From positions 1 to 39,319 of the forward strand of contig PLRV01000060.1 in assembly GCA_003164925.1 (NCBI GenBank): 39,319 nucleotides of DNA, read 5' to 3'. Shown here in pieces: positions 1 to 7,264 of this stretch. This DNA is from Caulobacteraceae bacterium. GTDB lineage: Bacteria > Pseudomonadota > Alphaproteobacteria > Caulobacterales > Caulobacteraceae. The notes under the pieces are model-generated. The model saw only the letters and a program-made list of their open reading frames with translations, did no database searches and was not told where the DNA came from. The translations under genes and the position numbers were made by a program. How positions within the stretch are numbered: position 1 is the stretch's first letter; every line of letters starts with the position of its first letter.

Positions 1-18
1 CTAAATCGTCACTACGGC

Positions 19-68
19 CTAGAGCACGATGGGTTTAGGCGATTCCGCCTAAACCCATCGTGCTCTAG
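19..68. repeat. Palindromic intergenic repeat, copy 1 (perfect hairpin)
   Basis: A perfect inverted repeat: a 23-base arm starting CTAGAGCACGATGGG, a 4-base loop, and the exact complement ending GCTCTAG. Related copies lie at 6188-6289, 11080-11123, 28503-28608 and 33992-34095. This copy carries only the first hairpin of the longer composite form. It sits about 30 bases past the stop of the cytochrome-porin gene, so it could act as a terminator or RNA-stabilising hairpin, though there is no T-tract. Confidence 0.9.
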
Positions 69-98
69 GGGCGACGTTGGGGTTCAACCTTCCGCGGA

Positions 99-1430
99 CT
101 AGTATGCGAACCAAGTGAACACCCTGAAGGTGTTGTTGTCGCTGGCGCTCCTACCTAGGCCGTCATAATTGCCGCCGGCGCCGTCGAACTGGGCATAGGC
201 GGTGTACTGAACGCCGACTCGCATATTGAAGCGCGGGCCCAACGGCGATCCGCTGCCGCCGAATGGCGTGCCGTCGAGCTGAAGCGTTACCCCCGAGGTA
301 TCAGGCGCAAAGGTCCGATTGGCCGAAAAAACAGTCGGATTGGCTGCGCCGACAGTGTCGAATACAGCCAGCGTGGCCCCGATCTTGTTGCGCCAGTAGT
401 AGGACGCATCGGCGCGAACGTCAGTCAGGGTATTGCTCGCACAGCCCGTGCTTTGAGAGGCTAAAGCGCACGTCGCATCCAGGCTCTGTTGCTCGTGCAG
501 AAAACGTCCGTTGAAGGCCAGAACGTCGGTGCTGTCGAGCGTCTTGATATAGGAGCCGTCCAGTCCCAGGTCTGTATAGTGGTCGGTGAATCCAGTCGTC
601 TGGTCGAGACCAGGATGAATGTCGGTCTTCATCCCGAATGCACCGATCTCTATAACGCCGCCGCCGACTGAATTCTGAAAGGCGACGCGGCCATAGGGGG
701 CGAGACCACTAATTGAGCCCGGATCCGACGGGTCGACGCCCAAACGCGTAAGGGTGGTAGCGCCCGGCGAGCCGTAGGCGCCGGCTTCGAGGTACACCAG
801 CGAGGCGATCCAGACGTATCCCGTGGCGCCCAGCGTGGTCTGGGCCAAGGCGCCGTTCAACAACGGCGAGGCGGACGGCGACGGGGCCAGCTCCGAGTTC
901 GTGTAGGGATAGCCCCAGGCGGGGAGAGTGTTCCAGGCGTCCTGGACGGACGGCGAATTGTTGAGGCTTGCGCCCAACACCACATCCGCGCCCTTGACCT
1001 GGATGGTCGTGGTTGCGCGCACATCGAGGTTGTCCCAGTGCCAAGCCTTGCCGACGCTGTCATAGGTAGTCTGGATAAAGGCGCCCAAGTGCTGGCCAAG
1101 GCCACCGGCCAAAAACAGGCTGACTTGATCGAGCGCGAAATTGTCGTTGCCCGCGAAGTCAGCCGCCGGCGGGGGGCTCTGACCTTTGGCGGTCTGGACG
1201 TAGGAAGCGACCGCCATCGCCGACAACGGCACGTTGAAGCTTGCTGAGCGCAAGGTATAGCCGCCGAGCTTGAACTCGCGCCCTAACGGCGTGAGCTGAG
1301 GGCCGAATCCCCCGACGTGGCACGATTGACAGGGTTGTCCGGTCTGCACCGCGAAAGACGGTACGGCCGCCGCCGGGGTCGCCGTAAAGCCAACAACCGC
1401 CAACGCGAGCAGCCAGCCAGCCAGCAGCAT
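99..1430 (-). CDS. Cyc2-like fused monohaem cytochrome c / outer-membrane porin
   Basis: A 443-residue exported protein. Residues 1-22 are a Sec signal peptide ending PAAA. The mature N-terminus reads VPSFAVQTGQPCQSCH, with one CxxCH haem site at residues 34-38, followed by LTPLGREFKLGGYT. This arrangement (PxFA-QTG-C-x2-CH, then LTPxGRxFKxxGY) is the signature of the cytochrome domain of Cyc2, a fused cytochrome-porin iron oxidase of Acidithiobacillus and other iron oxidisers. The remaining roughly 380 residues are rich in alternating polar/aromatic segments and end in FAY, as expected of an outer-membrane beta-barrel. Total length is in the Cyc2 range (about 400-485). The start is the Met directly before the signal peptide; the longer frame would overlap the upstream gene and lack a signal at its N-terminus. 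It lies 35 bases downstream of a HiPIP gene on the same strand, probably as an operon. Iron oxidation itself is inferred, since Cyc2-like proteins also occur in organisms not known to oxidise iron. Confidence 0.75.
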   Translation of the reverse strand: MLLAGWLLALAVVGFTATPAAAVPSFAVQTGQPCQSCHVGGFGPQLTPLGREFKLGGYTLRSASFNVPLSAMAVASYVQTAKGQSPPPAADFAGNDNFALDQVSLFLAGGLGQHLGAFIQTTYDSVGKAWHWDNLDVRATTTIQVKGADVVLGASLNNSPSVQDAWNTLPAWGYPYTNSELAPSPSASPLLNGALAQTTLGATGYVWIASLVYLEAGAYGSPGATTLTRLGVDPSDPGSISGLAPYGRVAFQNSVGGGVIEIGAFGMKTDIHPGLDQTTGFTDHYTDLGLDGSYIKTLDSTDVLAFNGRFLHEQQSLDATCALASQSTGCASNTLTDVRADASYYWRNKIGATLAVFDTVGAANPTVFSANRTFAPDTSGVTLQLDGTPFGGSGSPLGPRFNMRVGVQYTAYAQFDGAGGNYDGLGRSASDNNTFRVFTWFAY

Positions 1431-1465
1431 CCTGACAAATGGCGTTCTCTCATTGGCCCTGCGCG

Positions 1466-1759
1466 TCACTCGGCGGTCCCGTGTTTTGGATTGAGGCCGT
1501 AGAGGCTGCACCAGCCCGATGCGGCGATCGCTCCCTGCACGAGCTTGCAAGACGAGGGCGCCTGCCATTGGAGACAGTTGTCGCAGCGTGCGGCGCCCTT
1601 TGGCGTGGCTTGATAGCTGACGAGCTTTTGAGAAACCTTGGTCTGCGCCACGGCCGGCGCCGGCGCGAGGCCGGCGCCGGCGCCAGCCGCCAACGCCGCG
1701 CCAAAAACAAGCACACGCCGAGACACGCTCGCTCTGTGGCGGACATCGAAAGTCGTCAT
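1466..1759 (-). CDS. High-potential iron-sulfur protein (HiPIP), Tat-exported
   Basis: A 97-residue protein. A twin-arginine signal (SRRVLVFG, residues 13-20) is followed by an Ala/Gly-rich stretch ending APAVA at about residue 38. The mature part has four cysteines at 59, 62, 71 and 84 in the pattern C-x2-C-x8-C-x12-C with GWC at the last one, as in the short HiPIPs of rhizobia and related bacteria. HiPIPs hold one [4Fe-4S]3+/2+ cluster in the periplasm and carry single electrons, often between bc1 and a terminal acceptor; the HiPIP Iro has been linked to iron oxidation in Acidithiobacillus. The chosen ATG has GGAG about 11 bases upstream; a start 19 codons earlier is possible but would displace the Tat motif. 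It precedes the cytochrome-porin gene, and the GC-rich repeat at about 1650-1690 is just its signal peptide coding. Confidence 0.88.
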   Translation of the reverse strand: MTTFDVRHRASVSRRVLVFGAALAAGAGAGLAPAPAVAQTKVSQKLVSYQATPKGAARCDNCLQWQAPSSCKLVQGAIAASGWCSLYGLNPKHGTAE

Positions 1760-2129
1760 TTGTTGAATTTCTCCAGCAATATTTACAAGTCCAGCGAGAA
1801 TGTTTGGGTTATGCAACCGCTAATTTACAGAGGCCCCCAATCGACTGGATAATCCCATGCACTACACCCCAAGACGAAAAAGGCTCCCCGTCTCTCAAAA
1901 TATTTTTAGTTATTTCTATTCGTTTTACACGATATTTTTGTCACGGTGCAGAGGATGTGAACGGGTGCAATCCAGCACAGTTAGAATTCATTCGAATGGG
2001 GCGGTGGTCGCCTTGCGACGCAAACGATAAAGCGGACGCTGCCGAGTTCAAGTCAGGGGGAAATCGGCCCCGCGCGCGACGACACCGGACAGTTTGTTCT
2101 TGCCCGACTTCGGCTCAATGCGGGGGCGG
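1760..2129. other. Gene-poor stretch between HiPIP gene and integrase remnant
   Basis: No convincing gene is visible. The part from about 1895 to 1945 is markedly AT-rich for this window, with runs such as AATATTTTTAGTT. It presumably includes the promoter of the minus-strand HiPIP/cytochrome-porin pair, but I could not pick out a convincing -35/-10 pair. The open frames here show no recognisable protein family; the part after about 2030 may be a badly decayed upstream section of the recombinase remnant. Confidence 0.5.
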
Positions 2130-2519
2130 GCGACCTGACGAAGGACAACAGGACCTTCCTGGTGACGGCCTATGCCAAGCCCTTCTCCGCAGCCAGCCGC
2201 ACGCAATGGTTCGTTGAACAAGCACGCGAGACGGGGCTTCCGGAGAACATCAGCAGCCCACGGATAGCGCAAAGCAGCCGCCCGCCGACCGGCCGAAGCG
2301 GCGTGCCCGACACACCAAGTCGCAGCGATCACCGGGCACAGAAGCTTGGATGAGGTGGAGCACTACACCCGTTCAGCGGACCAGGGGCGACTCGCTATGG
2401 CCGCGATACGGAACCTGGAGAAGGGCAAACCGGGAACAGGGAGGCTCAAACCCTCCGCCGCTAAAGTGTCAAACCTACGACAAATCCAAGTAAATCAACG
2501 CTATTTTGCGGGGTGGTAG
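2130..2519 (+). pseudogene. Decayed tyrosine recombinase (integrase) C-terminal remnant
   Basis: Two reading frames joined by a frameshift near 2240-2256 give a recognisable phage-type integrase C-terminus. The first frame reads LTKDNRTFLVTAYAKPFSAA, matching the FLVTxYGKPFT segment of these enzymes. The second continues AHG-stop-RKAAAR (usually HGLRKAAA, with the catalytic Arg), ITGHRSLDEVEHYTR (HxxR box His and Arg, and the catalytic Tyr), then SADQGRLAMAAIRNLEKG. A TAG at 2265-2267 replaces the Leu before the catalytic Arg, so the gene is broken at least twice. No N-terminal half is present. Its terminal stop lies inside the 3' end of the adjacent tRNA gene, the typical place where such elements integrate, so this is probably the relic of an integrated element. 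Confidence 0.82.
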
Positions 2520-2589
2520 GCCCGGAGGGACTCGAACCCCCAACCAGACCGTTATGAGCGGCCGGCTCTAACCATTGAGCTACGGGCCC
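2514..2589 (-). tRNA. tRNA-Ile2 with CAU anticodon
   Basis: The minus strand folds as a complete cloverleaf: acceptor GGGCCCG with CGGGCCU, D arm GCTC/GAGC, anticodon arm GGCCG-CTCATAA-CGGTC, T arm GGGGG-TTCGAGT-CCCTC, and an encoded CCA. The anticodon CAU could mean Met or Ile2. The acceptor has C4-G69 and C5-G68, the pairs known to be read by TilS when it makes lysidine-34, which favours Ile2 (AUA decoding). The first pair is G1-U72, a slightly unusual wobble. An integrase remnant abuts its 3' end. Confidence 0.93.
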
Positions 2590-2689
2590 TCCGAAGCACG
2601 CCTGCGGTTAGCATGGGCGCGCGCGAGCCGGAAGGGTGTCCGACGTCTCAAGGCGCCAGTCCCAATGCATCAGTCTCAATGCAGGGGCC

Positions 2690-2938
2690 TTAGTTCGTCG
2701 CGCCTCGGCGATAGAGGCGGTAGATGATCAAGCCGGCCAGAGCGAAGAACGCCACCGGGGCCAGAATACCGATAAGCTCGCCCACGACCATCGCGGGCCC
2801 CTCAGCCCAGTCCACGCCCAGGACGCCGACGGCGGAGAGAAAAACGAACGCCAGCCCTGCGAGAATGCTGGAGGTTCGCGGACGGCCAGCCGTCGAAGGC
2901 GCCACGTTGGCAGCCGAAGTCAGGATTGCCTTTGCCAT
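2690..2938 (-). CDS. Small two-helix membrane protein, unknown function
   Basis: An 82-residue protein starting MAKAILTSAANVAP. A polar N-terminus of about 24 residues is followed by two hydrophobic segments, around residues 25-43 (ILAGLAFVFLSAVGVLG) and 51-75 (VVGELIGILAPVAFFALAGLI), and a short basic tail. It is probably an inner-membrane protein. The ATG was chosen over an upstream one because AAAGGGGAAAG lies about 10 bases before it. It stands alone between the tRNA and the polyketide synthase operon. I do not recognise the family. Confidence 0.6.
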   Translation of the reverse strand: MAKAILTSAANVAPSTAGRPRTSSILAGLAFVFLSAVGVLGVDWAEGPAMVVGELIGILAPVAFFALAGLIIYRLYRRGATN

Positions 2939-3111
2939 GACTGCTTTCCCCTTTTCCGAGCGGGTCGCGGCGCGCCCGTTCACACCTTCCCGGTCGCAAA
3001 CGAATTTGGACAGACAAAAGTTCACCGAAAAATCTTCAACGGTCCTGGCGCCCTGGCGCCGAGCGTTACACGATCGATACGCTTAACCCCTGAGCGCCCG
3101 GCCAGACCCCT

Positions 3112-3141
3112 TTGAACCAATAGCTTCGTGGAACGTATATG
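3112..3141 (+). promoter_or_regulatory. Possible sigma70-type promoter of the polyketide operon
   Basis: TTGAAC (3112-3117) and TATATG (3136-3141) are separated by 18 bases, and a start of transcription near 3148 would leave a short leader before the polyketide synthase gene. This is a match by eye to the housekeeping consensus in a gap with no other candidate. Confidence 0.35.
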
Positions 3142-3166
3142 TTGAGCGCCGAAGACCCAATTTGGC

Positions 3167-4252
3167 GTGTGGCGCAGCGGGGTGATTGTGCGAGCCTATC
3201 TCAACCGGATCGCCACGGCCGTCCCGGCCCATGACATTCACCAGGCGTTCGCGACCTACGCCGAGGGACTCATTCCCGAACTCAAACGCCGCCGGCTGTT
3301 TCGGCGCATGGCCGAGAGAAGCCAGATCAGCCAGCGCTGGTCCTGCCTGCAGGCGACGGACGGTTCAAATTTGGCGATCGACACCAGCGGCTTCTACCGT
3401 CCGGGCGCATTTCCCTCCACCGGCGAGCGCATGCGCCTGTTTGAGGCCATGGCGCCCGACCTGGCGATGGACGCGGTGCGCAGCCTGGCCTTAGGGGCTC
3501 AGGCCAGCGCCATCACCCACCTGATCGTGACCTGCTGCACCGGTTTTGCCGCCCCCGGTCTTGACCTGCAGATCGCCGCCCGCCTGGGCCTCGACCCCTC
3601 CGTGGAACGCACCATGGTCGGCTTCATGGGGTGCTATGCCGCCATCAACGCCTTGAAGCTGGCCCGGCATATTATCCGCTCCGAGTCGCGGGCCCAGGTG
3701 CTGGTGGTCGCGCTAGAGCTATGCACTTTGCACCTGCGGGAGACCGAGGATATCGAGCAGGCTCTCACCTTCCTCGTGTTTGGGGACGGCTGCGCTGCGG
3801 CTTTGGTGACGGCCGAGCCCGTCGGTCTTTCCCTGGATCGGTTTTACGCCCAGGTCGCCCGGGAAAACGATGATCAGATCACCTGGAATATCCGCGATCA
3901 GGGCTTCGACATGTTCCTTTCAGGACAGGTCCCCGCCTCGGTGGGCCGGGCGTTGAGGACGGGACAGGCGCAGATTCTTGATGGCGCGCTCCCCGACTCC
4001 ATCGACCTGTGGGCAGTGCATCCGGGAGGGCGCACGGTGCTGGACGCGGTGGAAATCGCGTTCGCCCTGCCGCCCAAGGCGCTGGCCGCCTCGCGCGAAG
4101 TGCTCAGCCGGTTTGGCAACATGTCCTCCGCCACGGTGCTGTTCGTGCTGAAATCGCTGATGGACGGCGCGACCGAGGGGCAGCACGGCTGCGCCATGGC
4201 CTTCGGACCGGGACTGACAGCCGAGACCATGCTGTTCAGCGGCGCGGCGTAA
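3167..4252 (+). CDS. Type III polyketide synthase (chalcone/stilbene synthase family)
   Basis: A 361-residue enzyme that would condense an acyl-CoA starter with malonyl-CoA units to give an alkylresorcinol, alkylpyrone or similar product. The Cys-His-Asn triad is visible: Cys124 in TCCTGFAAPGLDLQ, His285 in AVHPGGRTVLD, and Asn318 in RFGNMSSAT. The spacing and the G-F-G-P-G-like loop near the end (AFGPGLTAE) fit bacterial members, which are usually 350-380 residues. The longest start is a GTG at 3167; GTG codons at 3182 and 3188 are alternatives, the last with a purine-rich CGGGG upstream. It leads a three-gene set with a methyltransferase (5-base gap) and a flavoprotein. The product chain length cannot be told from the sequence. 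Confidence 0.92.
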   Translation: MWRSGVIVRAYLNRIATAVPAHDIHQAFATYAEGLIPELKRRRLFRRMAERSQISQRWSCLQATDGSNLAIDTSGFYRPGAFPSTGERMRLFEAMAPDLAMDAVRSLALGAQASAITHLIVTCCTGFAAPGLDLQIAARLGLDPSVERTMVGFMGCYAAINALKLARHIIRSESRAQVLVVALELCTLHLRETEDIEQALTFLVFGDGCAAALVTAEPVGLSLDRFYAQVARENDDQITWNIRDQGFDMFLSGQVPASVGRALRTGQAQILDGALPDSIDLWAVHPGGRTVLDAVEIAFALPPKALAASREVLSRFGNMSSATVLFVLKSLMDGATEGQHGCAMAFGPGLTAETMLFSGAA

Positions 4253-4257
4253 GGTCC

Positions 4258-4974
4258 ATGGCCCTCCCCGATTTCTCGCGTCGGGCCGAGACCTTGGAAT
4301 GGATGGACGACGACTCGGTCGATCTGGAGACCTTCCGCGACTGCCTGAAAGATCTGGCCAAGGTCAACGCGGCGACCCTGGCTCATCGGCCGACCCTGGC
4401 GTTCCTGGATGACCTGCACGGCGCCGGCCTATGGCCATCCGGCCGCGCCTTGACCGTGCTGGACGTGGGTTCGGGCTATGGCGACGGGCTTCGGCTTATC
4501 GATCGCTGGGCCGAGCGCCGGGGCCTTGCGGTCAGCCTGACCGGCCTGGACCGCAACCCATGGGCCGCGCACGCGGCGCGCGCGGCCACACCCGCGGGCC
4601 GGCCCATCGTCTGGGCGACCTGCGATCTGTTCGATTATGAAGGATCCCCGGACGTGATCCTCAGCTCGCTGTTCACCCACCACCTGGACGACGATCAGCT
4701 CGTGCGCTTCCTGGCCTTCATGGATCGCAAAGCCAAGGCAGGCTGGCTGGCCAACGATCTGCTGCGCCACCCCTTCGCCTGGGGCGGATTCGCACTGCTG
4801 TCCACGGTGATGCAGTGGCATCGCTTCGTGCGACACGACGGGCCGATCTCGATCCGGCGGTCCTTCGCACCGGCCGACTGGCGCGCCTATCTGGCCCGCG
4901 CCGGGGTTGAGGGCGCGAGCATTCGCCGCCGGTTCCCCTTCCGCCTGTGTGTCTCCAAGACCATGGCCCCATGA
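4258..4974 (+). CDS. Class I SAM-dependent methyltransferase, polyketide tailoring
   Basis: A 238-residue soluble enzyme. SAM-binding motif I is VLDVGSGYGDG (about residues 68-78) and the acidic residue after strand 2 is Asp98 in LTGLDRNPW. Motif II/III is carried by CDLFDYEGSPDVILSS, and the His-rich THHLDDDQL follows. It starts with an ATG 5 bases after the polyketide synthase stop and overlaps the next gene by an ATGA junction, so translation is probably coupled. By analogy with Streptomyces srsABC, where a type III synthase works with a methyltransferase and a flavoprotein, it likely methylates the polyketide product; the acceptor atom is unknown. Confidence 0.85.
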   Translation: MALPDFSRRAETLEWMDDDSVDLETFRDCLKDLAKVNAATLAHRPTLAFLDDLHGAGLWPSGRALTVLDVGSGYGDGLRLIDRWAERRGLAVSLTGLDRNPWAAHAARAATPAGRPIVWATCDLFDYEGSPDVILSSLFTHHLDDDQLVRFLAFMDRKAKAGWLANDLLRHPFAWGGFALLSTVMQWHRFVRHDGPISIRRSFAPADWRAYLARAGVEGASIRRRFPFRLCVSKTMAP

Positions 4975-6191
4975 TCTACGACGCGCTCATCGTCGGAGCC
5001 GGCCCGGCCGGATCGACCGCAGCCCGTGTACTGGCCCAGGCCGGCTGGTCGGTGGCTCTGGTCGAGAAAAGCGTTTTTCCCCGCCGAAAGGTCTGCGGAG
5101 AGTTCATTTCGGCCGCCAGCCTTCCGCTTTTGGACATCGCTGACATAGGCGGCGGCTTCCTGTCTCAGGCAGGACCGGAAATACGCCGGGTCGCCCTGTT
5201 CACCGGCGCCACGACGACAAACGCGGCTATGCCGTCCGTTCATAACGGCGTCGGCGCCTGGGGCCGGGCTCTGGGTCGCGAGCATTTGGACGGCCTGCTC
5301 CGCGACGCCGCCGTGCGCGCCGGCGCCGCCCTGTTCCAGCCCTTCAAACTCGTCGACCTGCAGCGCGTTGACGGGATTCATGTCGCGCAAATCCAAGGGG
5401 GCAAGACCTTGCAGCAACTGGCTGCGCGGATTGTCATCGCCGCCAACGGCTCATGGGAGCGGGGACCGTTGTCGTTGCCCGCGCGGCCGCGTCACGCCGC
5501 GGACCTTCTGGCCTTCAAGGCGCATTTCCATGGCAGCGACCTGCCAAAGGACCTGATGCCGCTGCTGATGTTTCCCGGCGGCTATGGCGGCATGGCGCCG
5601 ACCGATGGCGGACGTATCAGCCTGTCCTGCTGCATCAGACGCGATACCTTGACGCAAAGCCGCCGACTGTTTCGCGACCTGTCGGCCGGCGAAGCCGTAC
5701 TCGCCCATATTCGCCGTCATTGCGAGGGGGTCCAGGACGCCCTTCGGCGGGCGCAACTTGCCGGGGCCATCCTATCCGCCGGACCGATCCGTCCGGGCCT
5801 TCGCCCTGTTCATCGCGCGGGCCTATTTCGGGTCGGCAACGCCGCCGGCGAAGCGCACCCCGTCATCGCCGAGGGGATCAGCATGGCCATGCAATCCTCA
5901 TGGCTCCTGTGTCGGCGCCTGATCGCCAACGAGCGCGCCATCGCCGACGGCAGGGATACCCGCCACATCGGCGCGGCCTATGCACGCGAATGGAGGACGC
6001 ATTTCGCTTTGCGCCTCCACGCCGCTGCTGGACTCGCCCATATCGCCATGCGACCGGCGGGCGCCGGGCTCGCCGCCTCGGCTGTAGAGCGCCTTCCGCG
6101 CCTGTTGACCTGGGGCGCTCGCGTCAGCGGAAAAGCCGCGGCGGATGTCGCCCACGATCCATCTCAGGCAGACGTCGCCGTCCGCTCCTAG
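4971..6191 (+). CDS. FAD-dependent oxidoreductase (geranylgeranyl reductase/hydroxylase-like)
   Basis: A 406-residue flavoprotein. The dinucleotide-binding motif GAGPAG lies at residues 9-14, with Glu32 in VEKSVFPRR to bind the adenine ribose, and RRKVCGEF (39-45) matches the substrate-side motif of geranylgeranyl-reductase-like and aromatic hydroxylase flavoproteins. A second FAD motif is RVGNAAGEAHPVIAEGISMA, in the second half. It could hydroxylate an aromatic ring or reduce a double bond in the product of the preceding synthase and methyltransferase. The start ATG overlaps the methyltransferase stop. Its TAG stop is contributed by the palindromic repeat that follows. Confidence 0.85.
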   Translation: MIYDALIVGAGPAGSTAARVLAQAGWSVALVEKSVFPRRKVCGEFISAASLPLLDIADIGGGFLSQAGPEIRRVALFTGATTTNAAMPSVHNGVGAWGRALGREHLDGLLRDAAVRAGAALFQPFKLVDLQRVDGIHVAQIQGGKTLQQLAARIVIAANGSWERGPLSLPARPRHAADLLAFKAHFHGSDLPKDLMPLLMFPGGYGGMAPTDGGRISLSCCIRRDTLTQSRRLFRDLSAGEAVLAHIRRHCEGVQDALRRAQLAGAILSAGPIRPGLRPVHRAGLFRVGNAAGEAHPVIAEGISMAMQSSWLLCRRLIANERAIADGRDTRHIGAAYAREWRTHFALRLHAAAGLAHIAMRPAGAGLAASAVERLPRLLTWGARVSGKAAADVAHDPSQADVAVRS

Positions 6192-6289
6192 AGCACGATG
6201 GGTTTAGGCGGAATCGCCTAAACCCATCGTGCTCTGGATTCAAATATGTAGAGCCGGATTCAGACTTCGAGAGATGCCATCCGGCTCTA
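6188..6289. repeat. Composite palindromic repeat, copy 2, between convergent genes
   Basis: Two hairpins in about 100 bases. The first is CTAGAGCACGATGGG... with a 21-base stem and GAAT loop (to 6235); a short linker leads to a second with arms TAGAGCCGGA (6249-6258) and TCCGGCTCTA (6280-6289). The left end supplies the TAG stop of the plus-strand flavoprotein (6189-6191) and the right end supplies the TAG stop of minus-strand ilvE (6287-6289). It may end transcription from both sides. It is nearly identical to the copy at 33992-34095. Confidence 0.9.
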
Positions 6290-7174
6290 AGCGGGCTGCA
6301 ATTGCCGCCTGACCATGCGGCTGTACTCTTCGGCCAGGCCAAGGCTCATAGCCCCTGGCTTGTAGCGATGCTCGGCGATCTCGCCCACGGGCGTAACCTC
6401 GGCGGCGCTGCCGGTCAGAAACACTTCGCTGAAGGTGCCAAGTTCGTCCGGATGAATGTGCCGCTCGATCACCTCGATGCCCTTCTTCTGGGCCAGGCCG
6501 ATCACCGTCTGACGCGTCAGACCGTTCAGGAAACAGTCCGGCGTAGGCGTGTGCAGGGCCCCGTCGCGGACGAGGAAAATGTTCGACCCGGTCGATTCGG
6601 CTATATAGCCGCGCCAGTCGAGCATGAGGGCGTCGGTGTAGCCCTCCTTTTCCGCCAGGTGCTTGGAGATGGTGCAGATCATGTATAGGCCCGCGGCCTT
6701 CGCTTCGGTCGGCGCGGTAAACGGGGCCGGCCGGCTGTACTTGGCGCGCGTCAGGCGCACGCCGCGCTGGCGTTCCTCGGGGCTGAAGTAGCTCGGCCAG
6801 TCCCAACACGCCACAGCCGCATGAATCCGCGTCGCTTGGGCCGAGACGCCCATGGCTTCCGGTCCACGCCAGGCGATAGGCCGCACGTAGCAATCCTCAA
6901 GACCCATCCGTTGGGCGGTCTCCTTGCAGGCGCGGTCAAGTTCCTCCACGCTGTAGGGAACTTCAAAGTCCAAAATCTTGGCGGAGCGATGCAGACGCTC
7001 GGAATGTTCACGCAGCTTATAGATTTCGCCGCTGTACATCCGCGCGCCTTCGAATACCGAGGAGGCGTAATGCAAAGCATGGGTCAGTACGTGCACCTTC
7101 GCGTCGCGCCAGGGCACGAATTGCCCGTCCAGCCAGATCCAACCGTCGCGATCATCGTAGGGCAGTAGAGCCAT
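6287..7174 (-). CDS. ilvE: Branched-chain amino acid aminotransferase
   Basis: A 295-residue PLP-fold-type-IV transaminase that moves the amino group between glutamate and the 2-oxo acids of Leu, Ile and Val. Typical family segments are GQFVPWRDAKVHVLTHALHY and SVFEGARMY near the start. The PLP lysine is Lys159 in TEAKAAGLY, and ESTGSNIFLV and LNGLTRQTVI follow. Length matches the family (about 290-310). The ATG has a strong GGAAGGAG upstream. It is divergent from petP, with about 90 bases between them. A D-amino acid or aminodeoxychorismate lyase role is less likely given the high match to IlvE motifs. Confidence 0.93.
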   Translation of the reverse strand: MALLPYDDRDGWIWLDGQFVPWRDAKVHVLTHALHYASSVFEGARMYSGEIYKLREHSERLHRSAKILDFEVPYSVEELDRACKETAQRMGLEDCYVRPIAWRGPEAMGVSAQATRIHAAVACWDWPSYFSPEERQRGVRLTRAKYSRPAPFTAPTEAKAAGLYMICTISKHLAEKEGYTDALMLDWRGYIAESTGSNIFLVRDGALHTPTPDCFLNGLTRQTVIGLAQKKGIEVIERHIHPDELGTFSEVFLTGSAAEVTPVGEIAEHRYKPGAMSLGLAEEYSRMVRRQLQPA

Positions 7175-7264
7175 TATGAATTACTCCTTCCGTTGGGTCC
7201 TTAGACGCTCAGAGGCTCCCATCGTCAACCGTAAGCGCCGTCCGAACGGCGGGGCGCCGCGAAC

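Noticed and set aside
1652-1690. GCC/GGC-rich near-repeat that looks like a simple-sequence array
   Set aside because: It encodes the Ala/Gly/Pro-rich end of the HiPIP signal peptide and is explained by codon use.
1804-2217. 137-codon plus-strand frame before the integrase remnant
   Set aside because: It has no ribosome site and no recognisable family, and its second half is the wrong frame over the recombinase remnant.
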